Below, in pieces: positions 7,051 through 8,505 of a DNA stretch of 8,505 nt. Position numbers and translations under genes: made by a program. The stretch spans positions 7,914 to 16,418 of the forward strand of contig JAHELA010000018.1 of NCBI GenBank assembly GCA_024644425.1. Reading direction: 5' to 3'. A model generated the notes under the pieces. The model saw nothing but the letters and a program-made list of their open reading frames with translations, searched no databases and was not told the DNA's origin. The stretch is from Nitrosomonadaceae bacterium (lineage in GTDB: Bacteria; Pseudomonadota; Gammaproteobacteria; Burkholderiales; Nitrosomonadaceae). Within the stretch, counting starts at the first letter, position 1. Each line of letters begins with the position of its first letter.

Positions 7051-8183
7051 CGATAGCGCTTATACATTCTGGCACCAACCCTATCGAGCATTCCAAGTAT
7101 TGTTTTATTGTCTTCTAGTACCCAGGACAGTTCCATTTCCCGAAACCCTCTAGAAAACCCAAATTTTCGTGGTGCGTCTATCACCATAAAGGCTAATGTG
7201 ATACCCAAAGGAGTATTCTGAAATTGCTTCCGTACACCCATCAATGGAACCCGACCGGTAGTAATTTCACCATATTTAAGCTGCTTAATCATGTGAATCC
7301 ATCCAAATGGAAACAGACTTCCATCAAGCTTAGCAAATATTTCGTTCAGATTAGGTAGCCCTACTATAAATGCTGCAGGAACACCATCAACTTCAGCAAT
7401 CTGAATATATTCATCTCTAAGAAGTAAACGAAATGTAGCCCCAAGATCAGAGAACTCTGCCTCAGTAAATGGAACAAAGCCCCAGTTCTCAGACCATGCA
7501 TCATTGAAAATATCACGTAACATCTCTATTTCTTCTTTAAAGTTATTCCGGCGTAATGGCCTCAAATGTATTCGATTGGAAAACTTCTCCACCAATAATT
7601 GCATAACCCTAGGAGCTTCAAAATCCAATTTTATCCAATATGCAAGAAGATCTTTCAAGGGCTGATAGCCCTGCTCTTCAATTAAGCGACCATACCATTT
7701 AGGTGAATGTGGCATCATGACTGTAGGTGGTGTATCAAAGCCCTCTACAAGGACACCACATTCTTGATTAATGGAAAAATTAAACGGCCCACTCACATGC
7801 TTGGTATTTCTTTCAGCAAGCCACGCCTCTGCAGTATATGTAAGTGCTGCGAATACCTCTTTATCATCTATGCTTTCTAACAAACCAAAATGACCGGTAT
7901 CTTCACCATAGCGTTGACGATGTAGTTGATCAATTTGGGCACTAATCCTCCCAACTGGTAGGTTGTCCCGATATGCTATCCAAGCTTGCCATTCAGCATG
8001 TTTAAAGAATGGATTAAGTTTAGAAAAATGTAGGCGCCTCTCTAATCGTAACGGAGGCACCCACATAGGGTCATCAGCATAAATATGCCATGGAATATCA
8101 ATAAATGTTTTCATTTCATGGCGACTTGAAACTGGATGTATAGTTATCCCTGCTGATATAGGTAAATTAGACTTCTCATTCAT
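7029..8183 (-). CDS. GNAT-fold acyltransferase-like protein, possible N-acyltransferase of lipid synthesis
   Basis: 384 residues, about twice a single GNAT domain, so probably two GNAT-like lobes. Conserved-looking blocks are YADDPMWVPPLR (35-46), NPFFKHAE (57-64), PVGRISA (76-82), HFGLLES (98-104) with a G-x-F-G-like pattern, and GPFNFSINQECGVLVEGFD (132-150), followed by a P-P-T-V-M-M-P-H-S segment. The second half contains IFNDAWSENWGFVPFTEAEF and ends YKRYRLYEKTL. From memory, this architecture resembles a GNAT subfamily that includes the bacterial ceramide synthase of Caulobacter, which acylates a sphingoid base; I cannot verify this without a search. No membrane helix or signal peptide is evident. 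As the first gene of the block it has a plausible promoter 40-70 bases upstream. The ATG at 8183 is kept because the family motifs begin soon after it, although no Shine-Dalgarno is visible. Alternative: an uncharacterised GNAT acting on another amine. Confidence 0.7.
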   Translation of the reverse strand: MNEKSNLPISAGITIHPVSSRHEMKTFIDIPWHIYADDPMWVPPLRLERRLHFSKLNPFFKHAEWQAWIAYRDNLPVGRISAQIDQLHRQRYGEDTGHFGLLESIDDKEVFAALTYTAEAWLAERNTKHVSGPFNFSINQECGVLVEGFDTPPTVMMPHSPKWYGRLIEEQGYQPLKDLLAYWIKLDFEAPRVMQLLVEKFSNRIHLRPLRRNNFKEEIEMLRDIFNDAWSENWGFVPFTEAEFSDLGATFRLLLRDEYIQIAEVDGVPAAFIVGLPNLNEIFAKLDGSLFPFGWIHMIKQLKYGEITTGRVPLMGVRKQFQNTPLGITLAFMVIDAPRKFGFSRGFREMELSWVLEDNKTILGMLDRVGARMYKRYRLYEKTL

Positions 8184-8225
8184 GATATTAAATAGGTAAG
8201 AATTTATTAAATATTCAGGGTATTA

Positions 8226-8254
8226 ATTATTAAAACTTCGACATAACAGCTCAA
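8226..8254 (-). promoter_or_regulatory. Predicted sigma-70-type promoter for the minus-strand lipid cluster
   Basis: On the minus strand, TTGAGC (plus-strand 8249-8254; 4 of 6 consensus matches) is followed after exactly 17 bases by AATAAT (plus-strand 8226-8231; 5 of 6). This would place the transcript start about 35 bases before the GNAT-like gene's ATG. The spacer is AT-rich, so chance matches are possible. Confidence 0.45.
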
Positions 8255-8284
8255 CTGTGCTTGGATATAAATTTTGGATATAAT
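8243..8284 (+). promoter_or_regulatory. Predicted mscL promoter region with duplicated -10-like element
   Basis: ATAACA (8243-8248; 4 of 6) and TATAAA (8266-8271; 5 of 6) are 17 bases apart and fit a sigma-70 promoter. A second, perfect TATAAT lies at 8279-8284, but its -35 position (TGTGCT) is poor. Both -10 elements sit in a tandem copy of TTGGATATAA (8261-8270 and 8274-8283). Either would give a leader of roughly 75-90 bases before mscL. The -35 region abuts and back-to-back overlaps the predicted promoter of the divergent lipid cluster. Confidence 0.45.
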
Positions 8285-8352
8285 CATCTAACATCACTGA
8301 CAGGTATCAATGTAACCAACAGAATCATTCCTTTAATATCTTATTTTACTGT

Positions 8353-8357
8353 GGAGG
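8353..8357 (+). promoter_or_regulatory. Strong Shine-Dalgarno of mscL
   Basis: GGAGG lies 6 bases before the ATG at 8364 and decides that start over the second ATG at 8370. It is the only near-consensus ribosome binding site I see in the window; the genes of the minus-strand cluster have weak or none. Confidence 0.85.
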
Positions 8358-8363
8358 ACCACT

Positions 8364-8505
8364 ATGAGCATGGTGACTGAGTTTAAAGAGTTTGCAATAA
8401 AAGGAAATGCAGTTGACATGGCAGTTGGTATTGTTGTTGGAGCTGCATTTGGCAAAATCGTTTCTTCTTTTGTCAATGATGTAATCATGCCGCCAATTGG
8501 TCTAC
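8364..8505 (+). CDS. mscL: Large-conductance mechanosensitive channel MscL, N-terminal part (truncated by window edge)
   Basis: 47 complete codons are visible before the right edge. The protein begins MSMVTEFKEFAIKGNAVDMA, the amphipathic N-terminal helix of MscL, and continues into the first membrane helix with VGIVVGAAFGKIVSSFVNDVIMPPIGL. This contains the gate-lining glycine and alanine face, the family's A-F-G-K-I-V-S-S segment and the V-N-D-V-I-M-P-P-I-G block. MscL is a homopentameric inner-membrane channel that opens under membrane tension to release solutes in osmotic downshock. About 47 of a usual 135-140 residues are present, so nothing can be said of the rest. It is divergent from the lipid cluster and probably a conserved housekeeping gene marking its right boundary. 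The sequence is proteobacterial in type. Confidence 0.97.
   Translation, partial: MSMVTEFKEFAIKGNAVDMAVGIVVGAAFGKIVSSFVNDVIMPPIGL

Overview
The window looks like an accessory lipid-synthesis and lipid-export locus from a Gram-negative proteobacterium. The Gram-negative assignment rests on an LptF/LptG pair (inner-membrane permease subunits of the lipopolysaccharide transport type) and a proteobacterial-style MscL. The LptG N-terminus resembles betaproteobacterial LptG more than that of E. coli, so a betaproteobacterium is my best guess, but genus cannot be read from this window. DNA is AT-rich (about 40% GC by eye), and the first 120 bases are richer still in A+T.

Layout. Bases 1-456 (+) are the C-terminal part of an FkbM-type methyltransferase whose start lies off the left edge. 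It converges on a seven-gene block on the minus strand, transcribed from right to left (8183 to 550): a GNAT-fold acyltransferase-like protein (7029-8183), a MobA-like nucleotidyltransferase (6133-6981), LptF (5018-6094), LptG (3936-5021), a CDP-alcohol phosphatidyltransferase with an extra N-terminal domain (2537-3757), a diacylglycerol/sphingosine-kinase-family lipid kinase (1567-2559) and a Tam41-like cytidylyltransferase (550-1536). LptF/LptG share an ATGA overlap, and the phosphatidyltransferase and kinase genes overlap by 23 bases. Other gaps are 30-47 bases, except for 178 bases after LptG. A 180-base divergent spacer (8184-8363) separates the block from mscL (+), which runs off the right edge.

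How the genes may work together (inference). A lipid kinase, a Tam41-type CTP:phospholipid cytidylyltransferase and a CDP-alcohol phosphatidyltransferase together form a complete 'kinase, CDP-lipid, head-group transfer' route. The MobA-like enzyme could instead, or in addition, activate a head group. The GNAT-like protein resembles, from memory, the family that includes the bacterial ceramide synthase of Caulobacter, and the kinase family includes bacterial ceramide kinase. LptF/LptG away from their usual pepA neighbour could be a dedicated exporter. The leading hypothesis is a locus making and exporting an anionic phospho-sphingolipid or similar unusual phospholipid. Serine palmitoyltransferase and ceramide reductase genes are not in the window, so this is unproven.

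No RNA genes, insertion sequences or CRISPR arrays were seen, and no intergenic gap exceeds 180 bases.
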